Source of the DNA: JBHPCZ01 sp042573625
GTDB taxonomy: Bacteria > Desulfobacterota > Desulfobacteria > Desulfobacterales > UBA11574
Direction: 5' to 3'
NCBI GenBank assembly: GCA_042573625.1
Contig: JBHPCZ010000024.1
Span: 1-39,290 of the forward strand
DNA length: 39,290 bases
Part shown: positions 17,292 through 24,833 of the stretch, one piece after another
How the letters are laid out: each line of letters starts with the position of its first letter
Position numbering within the stretch: position 1 is the stretch's first letter
Notes under the pieces: generated by a model
Database searches by the model: none
The model's input: the letters and a program-made list of their open reading frames with translations, nothing else
What the model was told of the DNA's origin: nothing
Made by a program: the position numbers and the translations under genes

Positions 17292-17492
17292 TCATACAAA
17301 CTGGGAAATCTCATAAGTGATAGAATCTGTTTTGGAATCCTCAATTTCAAGATATGCTGTCTCGCCGGCGACCATTTCTTGCTTAATCTGCCGGAGAAAC
17401 GTTCCGAATAGATCGTCCTGCCCGTTCTGGGAAAGATCTACTTTTACCCGTACCGCCTGATCGTTGTCAATCAATGCAATTTTGATGCTCAT
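17292..17492 (-). CDS. Hypothetical small acidic protein
   Basis: 66 residues with a strong ribosome-binding site (AAGGAGG, 6 nt before the ATG), so very likely expressed. It reads like a compact alpha-beta protein: MSIKIALIDND, VRVKVDLSQN, a helix around LFGTFLRQIKQEM, then AYLEIED and SITYEISQFV. No cysteines, no signal peptide and no family recognised. It lies between the regulator gene and the zinc-ribbon gene, all on the minus strand, so it may belong to the same locus; the 328-bp gap to the next gene argues for a separate transcript. Confidence 0.7.
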   Translation of the reverse strand: MSIKIALIDNDQAVRVKVDLSQNGQDDLFGTFLRQIKQEMVAGETAYLEIEDSKTDSITYEISQFV

Positions 17493-17975
17493 GATGTACC
17501 TCCTTGGTTGATGTTGCCATTATTTATTTTTTTGCGCTTAAGGCATAATGGCGTTTCCCCAGTAAAGTACTGTGTTGCTATGCTTCCTCTCTGTAGCGAT
17601 TAAAAATATGTTAGTACTACTAAAAATTAAATATAAAAGTTAGTATTTATTAATAATTACAACTATTTAAGCGTACTTTAAAATCATATTGATGTCAAGT
17701 TTTTTTCAAATCTTTTTCGTAAGGGCATGGAAATCGAAAAACAGGCGTTTAACGCCTCATAGGATATTGGTTCTAATTATAGTACAAAAGGATGCACGAG
17801 ATCTTCTGAGAACTTGAAAATATTGATAAAAGATATAATTGGAAAAGGGACTTTGGTAAGAATCGGGCTCGAATTACATGCGAGACCAAGGGGAGGTGTC
17901 CATATTGCCGGCTTACATAATACCCGCAAAATGATCAGAAAGATTATAAACGGGAGTATTATCGATTCTTCGTAA
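17493..17975. other. AT-rich intergenic region with possible remnant frame
   Basis: The part nearest the small acidic gene (about 17600-17700) is very AT-rich and probably holds its promoter. Further on, a plus-strand frame of about 50 codons ends at a TAA around 17974, with a protein-like stretch GLELHARPRGGVHIAGLHN but no start signal and no family match; it may be a gene remnant. Confidence 0.35.
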
Positions 17976-19277
17976 CTACTTGATCTTTATCCAGAGCAAC
18001 CTGGCTGTACTTGGGCCAGGATTTTTCCACTGGGAGGGTATCTCGGAGGTCAGATAAATCACATCCCCTGAACGGGCGTTATGCACGGATTTATCAAGTT
18101 TCACTTGAAGCTTCCCTGATAACAAATAGCCGATTTCCTCTCCCTTATGGATGAAAAAATGCGAAGACAGGGATTTTTTAGGCGGAATTTCAAGAAGGTA
18201 GGGTTCAGCTTTGAGTTTGAAATCCACAGGTGTCAGTAGCTTTGCCTGAATATTTCTTTCCGGCAAATTCGGGAGTTTTATATCCACCGCTTCCCCAGCA
18301 GGAAAAATCATCCGGTTGGTTATATCCACGGATTCGCTAAAAAAGGAACCTAATGCAACAGCCAAAACTTCTGCCATTTTAAGAAGTGCGGGCAAGGATG
18401 GATATATAAGGTTGCTCTCCACTTGGGAAATAGTGCTCGGTGTCACACCGACAAGTTTTGCCAGTTCGGTTTGGGAGAGGCCACGCTTTGTTCGAAATTC
18501 TCTCAAACGCTTTCCCAGGTCAAACCATTCGGTTGAGCGTTTTTCTGAATCAAATCTAATTTTTAAATCTTTGCTCCAGTAATTGAAGGGTTTGTTCAAT
18601 GTATCCAAGTCGCGCTTTTCAGCTTTCAAAATGGTCAAAGACGTTTTGCCTCTTTTGACGGATAAGTCAATGGCAACCTGTGCGATTTGATTGATCTGGG
18701 CCCTGAGCCGCTGAGAGTGGGCGCGTTTTTCGATTATCCAGTAAGCAATGGTGTTCAATTCGTACAGCCGTGGGCAGGAGTGCGAATAAAAATTGATAAG
18801 ATTTTCTTCGCCGCCCCACAATTCCTGCATGCCGGTCAGGCTTTCAAAGACAAATCGGACGTCACCGACCAAGGTTCCATGGATACCGTAAAGGGCATCC
18901 ATCACCTGATCGATTTGCCGAGGGGCGTCCACCCTGATGATCTGGCAGGGCCACTTGGATTTTTTATTCTCGTAAAACTTGAGAAAAACTTTAGAACCCG
19001 AGCCTTTCCCGTAAGTAAAGCAATCTAAAATAGTTAACTGTTTGTTTTTGGCAAGCGTCCCCAGCTTTTCCAGAAGGTTTTTCGGAGAACGGTCAAAGCT
19101 GACGTAGATAAGGGGTCTGTTTTGTGCCTGGGAGGCTTGAATGAAGTTCAGACAGTATACGGTGGCCAGACTGCCGGCATCATCATACCAGACGACGTTA
19201 TCTCCGATATAGAGCCCGTCGATCAGGTGGTCTAGTTGGCTGACGCCTGATGCGACTCGTAATTTTTTTGAAGGCAT
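17976..19277 (-). CDS. KaiC-like / HTH-XRE / cupin fusion regulator
   Basis: 433 residues in three parts. Residues about 8-215 resemble a RecA/KaiC-type domain (GVSQLDHLIDGLYIGDNVVW, PLIYVSFDRSP, VFESLTGM). The P-loop position reads YDDAGSLAT, without the GK[ST] residues, so ATP hydrolysis is doubtful. Residues about 255-310 are an XRE helix-turn-helix (LREFRTKRGLSQTELAKLVG, STISQVESN). Residues about 360-430 are a cupin (HFFIHKGEEIGYLLSGKL, SGDVIYLTSEIPSQW). HTH-cupin regulators usually sense small amino-acid or polyamine-like ligands. GAGGA lies 5 nt before the ATG. It probably controls the downstream minus-strand genes; this is inferred from position only. Confidence 0.85.
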   Translation of the reverse strand: MPSKKLRVASGVSQLDHLIDGLYIGDNVVWYDDAGSLATVYCLNFIQASQAQNRPLIYVSFDRSPKNLLEKLGTLAKNKQLTILDCFTYGKGSGSKVFLKFYENKKSKWPCQIIRVDAPRQIDQVMDALYGIHGTLVGDVRFVFESLTGMQELWGGEENLINFYSHSCPRLYELNTIAYWIIEKRAHSQRLRAQINQIAQVAIDLSVKRGKTSLTILKAEKRDLDTLNKPFNYWSKDLKIRFDSEKRSTEWFDLGKRLREFRTKRGLSQTELAKLVGVTPSTISQVESNLIYPSLPALLKMAEVLAVALGSFFSESVDITNRMIFPAGEAVDIKLPNLPERNIQAKLLTPVDFKLKAEPYLLEIPPKKSLSSHFFIHKGEEIGYLLSGKLQVKLDKSVHNARSGDVIYLTSEIPSQWKNPGPSTARLLWIKIK

Positions 19278-19960
19278 TGAGTCCTCGCTTTTTTATAAAA
19301 AAATGCGCAATTCCAAAACGAAAGTGCCGTTTTATGGCCATTTACACCTTTCGAGCACCGACTTCAGCACACTTTGCCGGATTCTAAAAACGTGTTTTTA
19401 GCATAGTATCTCCGTCCTGCTTGATAATAGAAGAAGTAAAATCGAATATAAATAGAATATGGGTTTGTGTCAATTGAAGGAAATATAAATATTCTATCGG
19501 TGGTCTCATGAAGTATGCGAACTATATTATCAGCGCTGTTGTCATCTTTTCTGCAGGCCCAACCTCAACTAACAAATCTTGAGCAAATTCCGGCCACAGG
19601 ATACCAATTCTTTACGATGTAGAGACAACACATTGTGGTCCATTCTCGATACTGAGAATCCAGATACCTTGCAAAAAGTCCATATATCTAATGATTACAA
19701 TCTGATGTGATACTAAAAACCTATCTATCACTCAGTTTCAATATTTTAATGAAAACCTGGTCATCCCGTCAACACAATATCTTATACAATTTTGTTTCCT
19801 TCCAAGCCGGTTTTAAATTCACGGTGCTTTAATCAGGCTCCTCAATAGTTCTTTTATTCATACGACTAAGTTTTTTTGCGTTTATCCAACTATAGTTTTA
19901 CAGCTAAAGAGACGGCAGGAGCGTTTTCCCATAAACCTCAAACCAAAAGGAGGTAGAGCT
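19278..19960. other. 683-bp intergenic region upstream of regulator and recombinase
   Basis: Separates the divergent regulator and recombinase genes. It holds the palindrome at 19384-19401 and AT-rich promoter-like sequence. A 24-codon frame from an ATG near 19508 starts like an exported peptide (MKYANYIISAVVIFSAG) but lacks a good ribosome-binding site. No other gene was seen. Confidence 0.4.
19384..19401. promoter_or_regulatory. 18-bp palindrome upstream of the HTH-cupin regulator
   Basis: CTAAAAAC-GT-GTTTTTAG has perfect 8-bp arms. It is about 107 bp upstream of the regulator start, inside an AT-rich region, and could be its own operator. No second copy was noticed ahead of the ATP-grasp operon. 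Confidence 0.4.
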
Positions 19961-20797
19961 ATGAAAGTTTCAAATGCTGCAAAACTTTGTCTGGAGTATC
20001 ACAAATCTCATTCTAAAGAAAATACGGTCAGGGCGTATAAGCTGGTACTTAACCAACTCTGTGAGGAATTTGGGTCCGAGAACCTTGAGGATATAACCAC
20101 CGAAAGGGTTCTCTCTTTCCTGAACCGGACCACAGAGGGGAGAAAGCGACAAACCAAAAAAACTCGTTACTCCCATTTATTGGCATTTTTCAACTTTTTT
20201 AAAAATCACATAGATCCGGAATTCCGGAATCCTTGCGACACCCCCATGTTGAAAAAGCTATTCAGGGCCAAACCTTCTTATAACTGGAACATTATCGAGA
20301 AAGAAACCGTCGATGAGGTTATTTTTAGAACATCGAAGCCGAGAAACCGGCTGATGCTGGAGCTGATGGCAAGGGGCGGGATGAGGATCAGTGAGGTGCT
20401 GAAGCTCACCCCTTCAGATATTCATGAGCGAAGGCTAACCCTAAAAGATCCCAAAAGCGGCAGGGAACATGAATTCATTTTCATCCCCCAGAGGCTCGCC
20501 GACAGGCTTAAAGATTACATCAGGGAAAAAGACATTCAATCCCATCAGCGCATTTTTCCGATTTGTTATGAAGCTGCAAGGGAAATGGTTGCCAAAGCAG
20601 GTAGTGTGGTGGGAATTCATCTCAGGCCACATGATCTGAGACGCCATGCAGCTACTTATGCGAGTCGCTCAGGTGTGCCCATCGAAATCGTATCGAAGGT
20701 CATATTGCGACATTCAAATCTATCAACGACCGAGCGATATCTTGGCAAGATTAGCGATGTAGAAGCAATAAAATGGATTGATACTCTGTATGCTTAG
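19961..20797 (+). CDS. Tyrosine recombinase / phage-type integrase
   Basis: 278 residues. An N-terminal SAM-like core-binding domain (about 1-95) is followed by the catalytic domain with Arg in ARGGMRISEVLKL (about 147), Lys in LTLKDPKSGREH, HDLRRHAATYASRSG (His-x-x-Arg), His in LRHSNLSTTERY and the nucleophile Tyr in TERYLG. All catalytic residues are present. AAAGGAGG lies 9 nt before the ATG. At this length it is like XerC/XerD and small phage or transposon integrases rather than integron integrases. No dif site, tRNA or mobile cargo was recognised next to it, so the target is unknown. Confidence 0.92.
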   Translation: MKVSNAAKLCLEYHKSHSKENTVRAYKLVLNQLCEEFGSENLEDITTERVLSFLNRTTEGRKRQTKKTRYSHLLAFFNFFKNHIDPEFRNPCDTPMLKKLFRAKPSYNWNIIEKETVDEVIFRTSKPRNRLMLELMARGGMRISEVLKLTPSDIHERRLTLKDPKSGREHEFIFIPQRLADRLKDYIREKDIQSHQRIFPICYEAAREMVAKAGSVVGIHLRPHDLRRHAATYASRSGVPIEIVSKVILRHSNLSTTERYLGKISDVEAIKWIDTLYA

Positions 20798-20807
20798 CCG
20801 GAAAAAT

Positions 20808-20838
20808 TCAGGGTGAATGGGCAGTTTCTTCACCCTGA
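20808..20838 (+). terminator. Stem-loop after the recombinase gene
   Basis: CAGGGTGAA (20809-20817) pairs with TTCACCCTG (20829-20837), extended by one T-A pair, loop 11 nt. It starts 11 nt after the recombinase stop. No long T run follows, so it may be a weak or Rho-assisted terminator. Confidence 0.5.
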
Positions 20839-21130
20839 TAATTCCTGAGATAGTCAACCTTAAGCTGAAAATATCCTCAATCTCAAAAACCTTTGATATG
20901 TCTGACCTGTATGAATTTCGGTACGTAGTTGACAAGCTTGAATAAATCCCTTTCCGGTTATTTGCTAACAACATTATTCACTTTCGATGATCCGGGCGCC
21001 CTGTTTAAATGGTTCTCACCCACTGAAATCGGCGAATGCCTCAATTAAACAGGGCTCCGCGTTTGACGGAGTAAACCCCGGATAATAGACTGGCAGAATT
21101 TAACAGGGCAGGCAGAGTCGCCACAATAAA
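20839..21130. other. Intergenic DNA with an 11-bp inverted repeat
   Basis: Contains GCCCTGTTTAA (20998-21008) and its exact complement TTAAACAGGGC (21045-21055) around a 36-nt loop, followed at once by a small CTCCG/CGGAG hairpin. Close to the recombinase gene it may be a recombination or structural site. No gene seen. Confidence 0.4.
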
Positions 21131-21170
21131 TAAAAACCCCTCAATTCATTTCAGTGAAAAGAGGGGGCTT
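21131..21170 (-). terminator. Intrinsic terminator of the toxin-antitoxin operon
   Basis: On the minus strand CCCCTC (complement of 21161-21166) pairs with GAGGGG (complement of 21137-21142), with inner TTCA/TGAA pairing, and is followed directly by TTTTTA. It lies about 150 bp beyond the toxin stop. A separate 12-bp palindrome GCCGAATTCGGC sits at 21173-21184. Confidence 0.7.
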
Positions 21171-21318
21171 TGGCCGAATTCGGCAAGGGGGGGCAAACCC
21201 AACCTCATGGTTTATGCGAAATTTTTACTTGGCCTGCCCGAAAGTGAACGCACTGCGTTCAGAATTTTGAAGAACGAGTTCCATCATAGATAGTATTTCT
21301 GGATCGAATGAAAAGAAT

Positions 21319-21609
21319 TTAGCGGTCTAAATATTTTTTGAGCCTGCGATAGAAGTTTTCATGGGTTCCAAATGCATACAGGTAGAGATGATTTTCCACA
21401 ACTTCGTAAGCAAGAAAGGCGTGTTCTTGGAGGGATTGGAATTTGTATACCCTAATTCCGCTTAAATCACCGCTTTTAAGGTGGCCTGTTTCCGGCGCTT
21501 TTACAAGTGTTCGAACCGCTTTATCCAAATCTCTGATTCGATTCTTGTGCAACTTCTTTTTTTGTTTGGCGAAAAGCGGTGATTGAGTGATCTCTGTGAT
21601 TGCTTTCAT
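21319..21609 (-). CDS. RelE/ParE-family toxin
   Basis: 96 residues. The fold pattern of RelE/ParE is visible: an N-terminal helical pair rich in Lys (SPLFAKQKKKLHKNRIRDL), then GHLKSGDLSGIRVYKF, FLAYEVVENHLYLYAFGTHE and a basic C-terminal YRRLKKYL. Its ATG overlaps the antitoxin stop (ATGA), the classic antitoxin-first arrangement. It probably acts as an mRNA interferase or gyrase inhibitor; which one cannot be told from sequence. Confidence 0.88.
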   Translation of the reverse strand: MKAITEITQSPLFAKQKKKLHKNRIRDLDKAVRTLVKAPETGHLKSGDLSGIRVYKFQSLQEHAFLAYEVVENHLYLYAFGTHENFYRRLKKYLDR

Positions 21610-21833
21610 TCACCCTCATCAAAAACATACGGCGTTCCCATGCCGGTGCGTATTTGTTCTTTTCCAAGAAGAAGGTCCTGGATGAAAGGCAACGGCAAGT
21701 CGGGATTTTCCTCTACGATTTGACCAATCTGTGCCCAGTATTCGATTTGACCGGCAATGGATCTTTTAAATATTTTTGACTTAGCACGGGCTTGTGCGAT
21801 GAGTTCGTCGGATATTTTAACGGCTGTCGGCAT
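21606..21833 (-). CDS. ParD-like antitoxin
   Basis: 75 residues from the ATG at 21833, which has AAGGAG 8 nt upstream; a longer in-frame start at 21869 has none. The N-terminus MPTAVKISDELIAQARAKSK is a ribbon-helix-helix type DNA-binding segment, followed by RSIAGQIEYWAQIG, typical of the ParD-like antitoxin family, and a C-terminal region (PFIQDLLLGKEQ onward) that should bind the toxin. Autorepression of the operon is expected from family knowledge. Confidence 0.85.
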   Translation of the reverse strand: MPTAVKISDELIAQARAKSKIFKRSIAGQIEYWAQIGQIVEENPDLPLPFIQDLLLGKEQIRTGMGTPYVFDEGE

Positions 21834-22370
21834 AATGATGCTCCTTTTTGAACCTAAAAACTGCATCAATTGTTATCGAAAGTTGAATGTTATTGGTTGC
21901 ATAATATTGCATTTAGGTCGTATTTGCAACTAAAAGTTTCTATTGAGTGCTATTCACAAACACGGATTTCATTAAAATGAATTCCCCCTTTGTATTTCGT
22001 TGATATATATATACTTTTACTTTCTTAACGAGATTGCGACGATTTAATCGAGTTGATCCAAAATGATTTTATTGCTTATTGATGGTTAAAGACTACCATA
22101 ATGTTTTAAAATCCAGCATATTTTTACGATACCATGGTTCTCCGTTATTGCTTTAAATCAATTCTGCTCAAATGGAATCATCCCCTGGGTGTTGAACAAG
22201 TATATTGACATTGATCCCGCCCGTTTGATAGCTTTTGGTACAAACTGTCACCTATCGATCTGAAGCAATTTGTTAAATAATGATATGTTTTTATAGATAA
22301 TAAAAAGACCTCTCGAAAATTCTGCAATATTCGGGCTAAACCACAAACCAACTTTAATTGAGGAGATGTT
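21834..22370. other. 537-bp intergenic region upstream of the cytochrome gene
   Basis: AT-rich, no gene accepted. It contains the divergent promoters for the toxin-antitoxin pair and the cytochrome. TTGACA at 22205-22210 may be a -35 box, though no good -10 follows. TTCGGGCTAA at 22330-22339 is identical to the end of the repeat element at 28.3 kb, so a worn repeat terminus may lie here. Confidence 0.4.
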
Positions 22371-23882
22371 ATGAAGAAGCGATTCTGCCTCACGATAATC
22401 GTCGTCATGTGGATTCTGGCACATCTGGCTGCGCCGGCAGTCAGTGAGGATCTTGTTAGCGATGCGACCAATGAATGTCTTGAGTGTCATGCATCGATTC
22501 ATCCGGGCATCGTGGAAGACTGGCGAAACAGCCGCCACGCCCAAACAACACCCAAAAAGGCCATGGCAATACAGGGACCGGCCAAAAAGGTTTCGAGCAA
22601 ATCCGTTCCTGAATCCCTGCAAAACCAGGCTGTCGGGTGCGCTGAATGCCATACCCTCAGACCCGAAGCGCATGCGGATACATTCGATCATAATGAGTAT
22701 CGGATTCATGTGGTTGTCAGCCCGGGTGATTGTGCCACCTGCCATGTGACGGAAAGAACACAGTTCGACAAAAACCTGATGTCGCACGCCGTGAATAACC
22801 TGGCGGGAAATCCGCTTTACCAGGATCTGCAGCGAACCATTCTGGGCGAAACCCACATCGCTGGAGGCAAAATCGGTTTCAGTCCAGCCAATGACCTCAC
22901 CCGTGCGGACGCCTGTTTTTACTGCCACGGCACCCGGCTGGAGGTGACCGGCACGGAAACCCGCGATACCGACGCGGGCGAACTCGAATTCCCGATCATC
23001 AAAGGTTGGCCCAACCAGGGCGTGGGCCGTGTAAACCTGGACGGCAGCCGGGGCGCCTGCTCGGCCTGCCATACCCGCCATCAATTCTCCATCGAGATGG
23101 CCCGCAAACCCTATACCTGCAAGGAGTGCCATTCAGGGCCCGACGTGCCCGCGTTCAAGGTGTACGCCGCCAGCAAACACGGGAATATCTTTTCAGGGAT
23201 GAACAGCACCTGGAATTTTAAGGCGGTACCCTGGACCGTTGGCAAAGATTTTACGGCTCCGACCTGCGCCGCGTGTCATGTCAGTCTGCTGGTCAATACC
23301 GACGGTGAGACAATTAACGAACGGTCCCACCAGATGAACGATCGGCTGGAGAGGCGTATTTTCGGACTTATATACGCGCACCCGTACCCCAAGGACCCGG
23401 ACACCACAAAGATTCGCAACAAGGACGGTCTTTCGCTGCCCACAGACTTTGAGGGTGGATTGGCCCAGGACTATCTGATCGGACTCGATGAACAAAAAAT
23501 TCGGCGGGAGACCATGCAGAACACCTGTCTGAGCTGCCACGACACCTCGTGGGTCAAGAGTCACTTTGAACGGTTGGACAACACCATCCAGACTTCCAAT
23601 GCCAAGGTCCTGACTGCCACCGGCCTGGTGAGCAGTGCCTGGACAAAAGGATACGCCCAGGGGCCGGGCCAAAAGGGGAGTCCGTTTGACGAATTCATCG
23701 AACGACGCTGGAGCGATGTCTGGCTGCTGTATGCCAACAATGTAAGGTTTGTGTCGGCCATGGCCGGCGGCGGCGACTACGGCGTGTACGAAGACGGCCG
23801 CTACCATCTGACCAATGCACTTCTGGAGATGCAGAGCTGGCTGGAAACGCGGGACATGGTTTCAGCTGAAAAGAAGAAATGA
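22371..23882 (+). CDS. Octaheme cytochrome c, hydroxylamine oxidoreductase family
   Basis: 503 residues with a cleavable signal peptide (about 1-25), hence periplasmic. Eight CxxCH haem sites start at residues 36, 90, 121, 182, 230, 250, 299 and 386. The stretch CSACHTRHQFS, then CKECHSGPD, then YAASKHGNIF is the HAO-family signature. In Nitrosomonas HAO a C-terminal Tyr cross-links the P460 haem; relatives without it reduce nitrite to ammonium. The C-terminus here has several Tyr (GGGDYGVYEDGRY) but the alignment is too uncertain to decide. No HaoC/NrfH-type quinol-oxidising partner is next to it. GAGGAG precedes the ATG and a strong terminator follows, so it is a single-gene transcript. Confidence 0.92.
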   Translation: MKKRFCLTIIVVMWILAHLAAPAVSEDLVSDATNECLECHASIHPGIVEDWRNSRHAQTTPKKAMAIQGPAKKVSSKSVPESLQNQAVGCAECHTLRPEAHADTFDHNEYRIHVVVSPGDCATCHVTERTQFDKNLMSHAVNNLAGNPLYQDLQRTILGETHIAGGKIGFSPANDLTRADACFYCHGTRLEVTGTETRDTDAGELEFPIIKGWPNQGVGRVNLDGSRGACSACHTRHQFSIEMARKPYTCKECHSGPDVPAFKVYAASKHGNIFSGMNSTWNFKAVPWTVGKDFTAPTCAACHVSLLVNTDGETINERSHQMNDRLERRIFGLIYAHPYPKDPDTTKIRNKDGLSLPTDFEGGLAQDYLIGLDEQKIRRETMQNTCLSCHDTSWVKSHFERLDNTIQTSNAKVLTATGLVSSAWTKGYAQGPGQKGSPFDEFIERRWSDVWLLYANNVRFVSAMAGGGDYGVYEDGRYHLTNALLEMQSWLETRDMVSAEKKK

Positions 23883-23884
23883 AA

Positions 23885-23918
23885 AAAGGGTATGGCGCAG
23901 ACCCGCGCCATACCCTTT
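23885..23918 (+). terminator. Strong terminator after the octaheme cytochrome gene
   Basis: A perfect 14-bp stem, AAAGGGTATGGCGC (23885-23898) with GCGCCATACCCTTT (23905-23918), around a 6-nt loop, starting just after the stop codon. A and T tracts flank both sides, so it can serve the convergent minus-strand gene as well. Confidence 0.85.
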
Positions 23919-23944
23919 GGTTATTACCTGAATTTTTCAAGGTA

Positions 23945-24166
23945 TTAGGTTGTCCTGCTCAGGCACACATTCAGCTCCTTTAGACGTAACTCCAAACCTG
24001 CGAGTTCGTTGGTCAAGGAATCTCTATATCTTTCCAGATTTTCCTTTTCCTCAGCCGGTGTGATAAAACGCCTTGCCAAAGATCCGCAACCGCAACTACA
24101 GCACCCGCAGGTGCATGACAGGGCATGCCCCTCCAACATCCTGGAAGTTGTCTCAACCTGACACAT
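23945..24166 (-). CDS. Small Cys-rich coiled-coil protein
   Basis: 73 residues with a strong ribosome-binding site (AAAGGAGG about 9 nt before the ATG). A Cys-rich block, CTCGCCSCGCGS (about 18-29), is followed by ARRFITPAEEKENLERYRDS and a coiled coil to the end. It resembles the small DUF5320-like proteins of anaerobes (Cys/Gly block, RRF, then a helical EEK segment), but the match is from memory. It follows the ArsR gene by 73 bp and shares an upstream motif with it, so both are probably under ArsR control. The Cys block suggests metal or cluster binding. Confidence 0.75.
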   Translation of the reverse strand: MCQVETTSRMLEGHALSCTCGCCSCGCGSLARRFITPAEEKENLERYRDSLTNELAGLELRLKELNVCLSRTT

Positions 24167-24184
24167 TCTTCATCACCTCCTTTC

Positions 24185-24196
24185 TTAAGTATATAC
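24185..24196. promoter_or_regulatory. ArsR operator candidate, copy 1
   Basis: TTAAGTATATAC, 18 bp upstream of the Cys-rich gene start. A near-identical 12-mer lies at almost the same distance upstream of the arsR-type gene (24557-24568), which suggests both are binding sites of the ArsR protein. Confidence 0.5.
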
Positions 24197-24239
24197 GCAC
24201 TTACTTAAATAATTGCGCAAAAAATATATGAATCTATCT

Positions 24240-24536
24240 TTATCTGCGCTCTTGATGACCTTCCTGGCAACCACAGGTACAGACTCGATTGAGCCGCTTG
24301 CGACATGCTTCCATAGCCTCTTCATTCAAAGAGTATCGGATGAAATAACCCTGTCGCTCATTGCTGACAAAGCCGGCCGCTTTTAGCACACGAAGGTGCT
24401 GGGAAACAGCGCTGGGCGTAATGCCCAGCGCTTCAGCCAGGACATTAACAGTTATGGGGCCGCTTTTGAGCCTCTCGACAATCTCAATGCGTTTATCTAC
24501 GGAAAGAATCTTAAAAAGTTCAGCTGACTGTTTCAT
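24240..24536 (-). CDS. ArsR-family transcriptional regulator
   Basis: 98 residues. Winged helix: LFKILSVDKRIEIVERLKSG, then ALGITPSAVSQHLRVLKAAG (recognition helix) and GYFIRYSLNEEAMEAC. The C-terminal tail CTCGCQEGHQERR adds a Cys cluster that could bind metal or a thiol-reactive signal, but the typical ELCVCDL site in helix 3 is absent. AGGAT precedes the ATG. It is encoded upstream of, and probably controls, the Cys-rich small protein. The ligand is unknown. Confidence 0.9.
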   Translation of the reverse strand: MKQSAELFKILSVDKRIEIVERLKSGPITVNVLAEALGITPSAVSQHLRVLKAAGFVSNERQGYFIRYSLNEEAMEACRKRLNRVCTCGCQEGHQERR

Positions 24537-24556
24537 ACCGGCATCCTGTTAAGAAT

Positions 24557-24568
24557 TTAAGCATATAC
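24557..24568. promoter_or_regulatory. ArsR operator candidate, copy 2
   Basis: TTAAGCATATAC, 20 bp upstream of the ArsR gene start, 11 of 12 bases identical to and in the same orientation as the copy at 24185. Consistent with autorepression. Confidence 0.5.
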
Positions 24569-24833
24569 TAAATTAATATTTTTGTTCAGTCAAGCACTTT
24601 TTTATGAATCATCTCCAAAAGAGTTGGAGCGATCCTAAGGATTCAAGGGGTCAAGGATTCAGGGATTCAAGTGAAATACTTAACAATTATAAAGCCTGGT
24701 CTGTTCGCGCAATGGGTGATCCTATATTAAAACAACCCTTTTCCTTATACTTGTGTATTTTGAAAAAATCTTAAGTAAAATAATGATCTTACGGGTTGAG
24801 CGGAAAGCGATGAAGGATGAAAAAGTTAACGAA
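24569..24833. other. Intergenic region with GGATTCA repeats
   Basis: The heptamer GGATTCA occurs at 24639, 24655 and 24663, within a purine-rich stretch of degenerate short repeats. No gene seen. Confidence 0.5.

Noticed and set aside
20998..21055. Inverted repeat near the recombinase as an integron attC site
   Set aside because: Arms GCCCTGTTTAA/TTAAACAGGGC lack the RYYYAAC and GTTRRRY core boxes, no gene cassettes follow, and the recombinase is too short for an integron integrase.
22248..23132. 294-codon minus-strand frame opposite the octaheme cytochrome gene
   Set aside because: It is antisense to a gene with eight haem motifs and a signal peptide; the long open frame is a composition effect.
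24639..24669. GGATTCA repeats as a CRISPR array
   Set aside because: Units are 7 bp with irregular spacing and no spacers; no cas gene is present.
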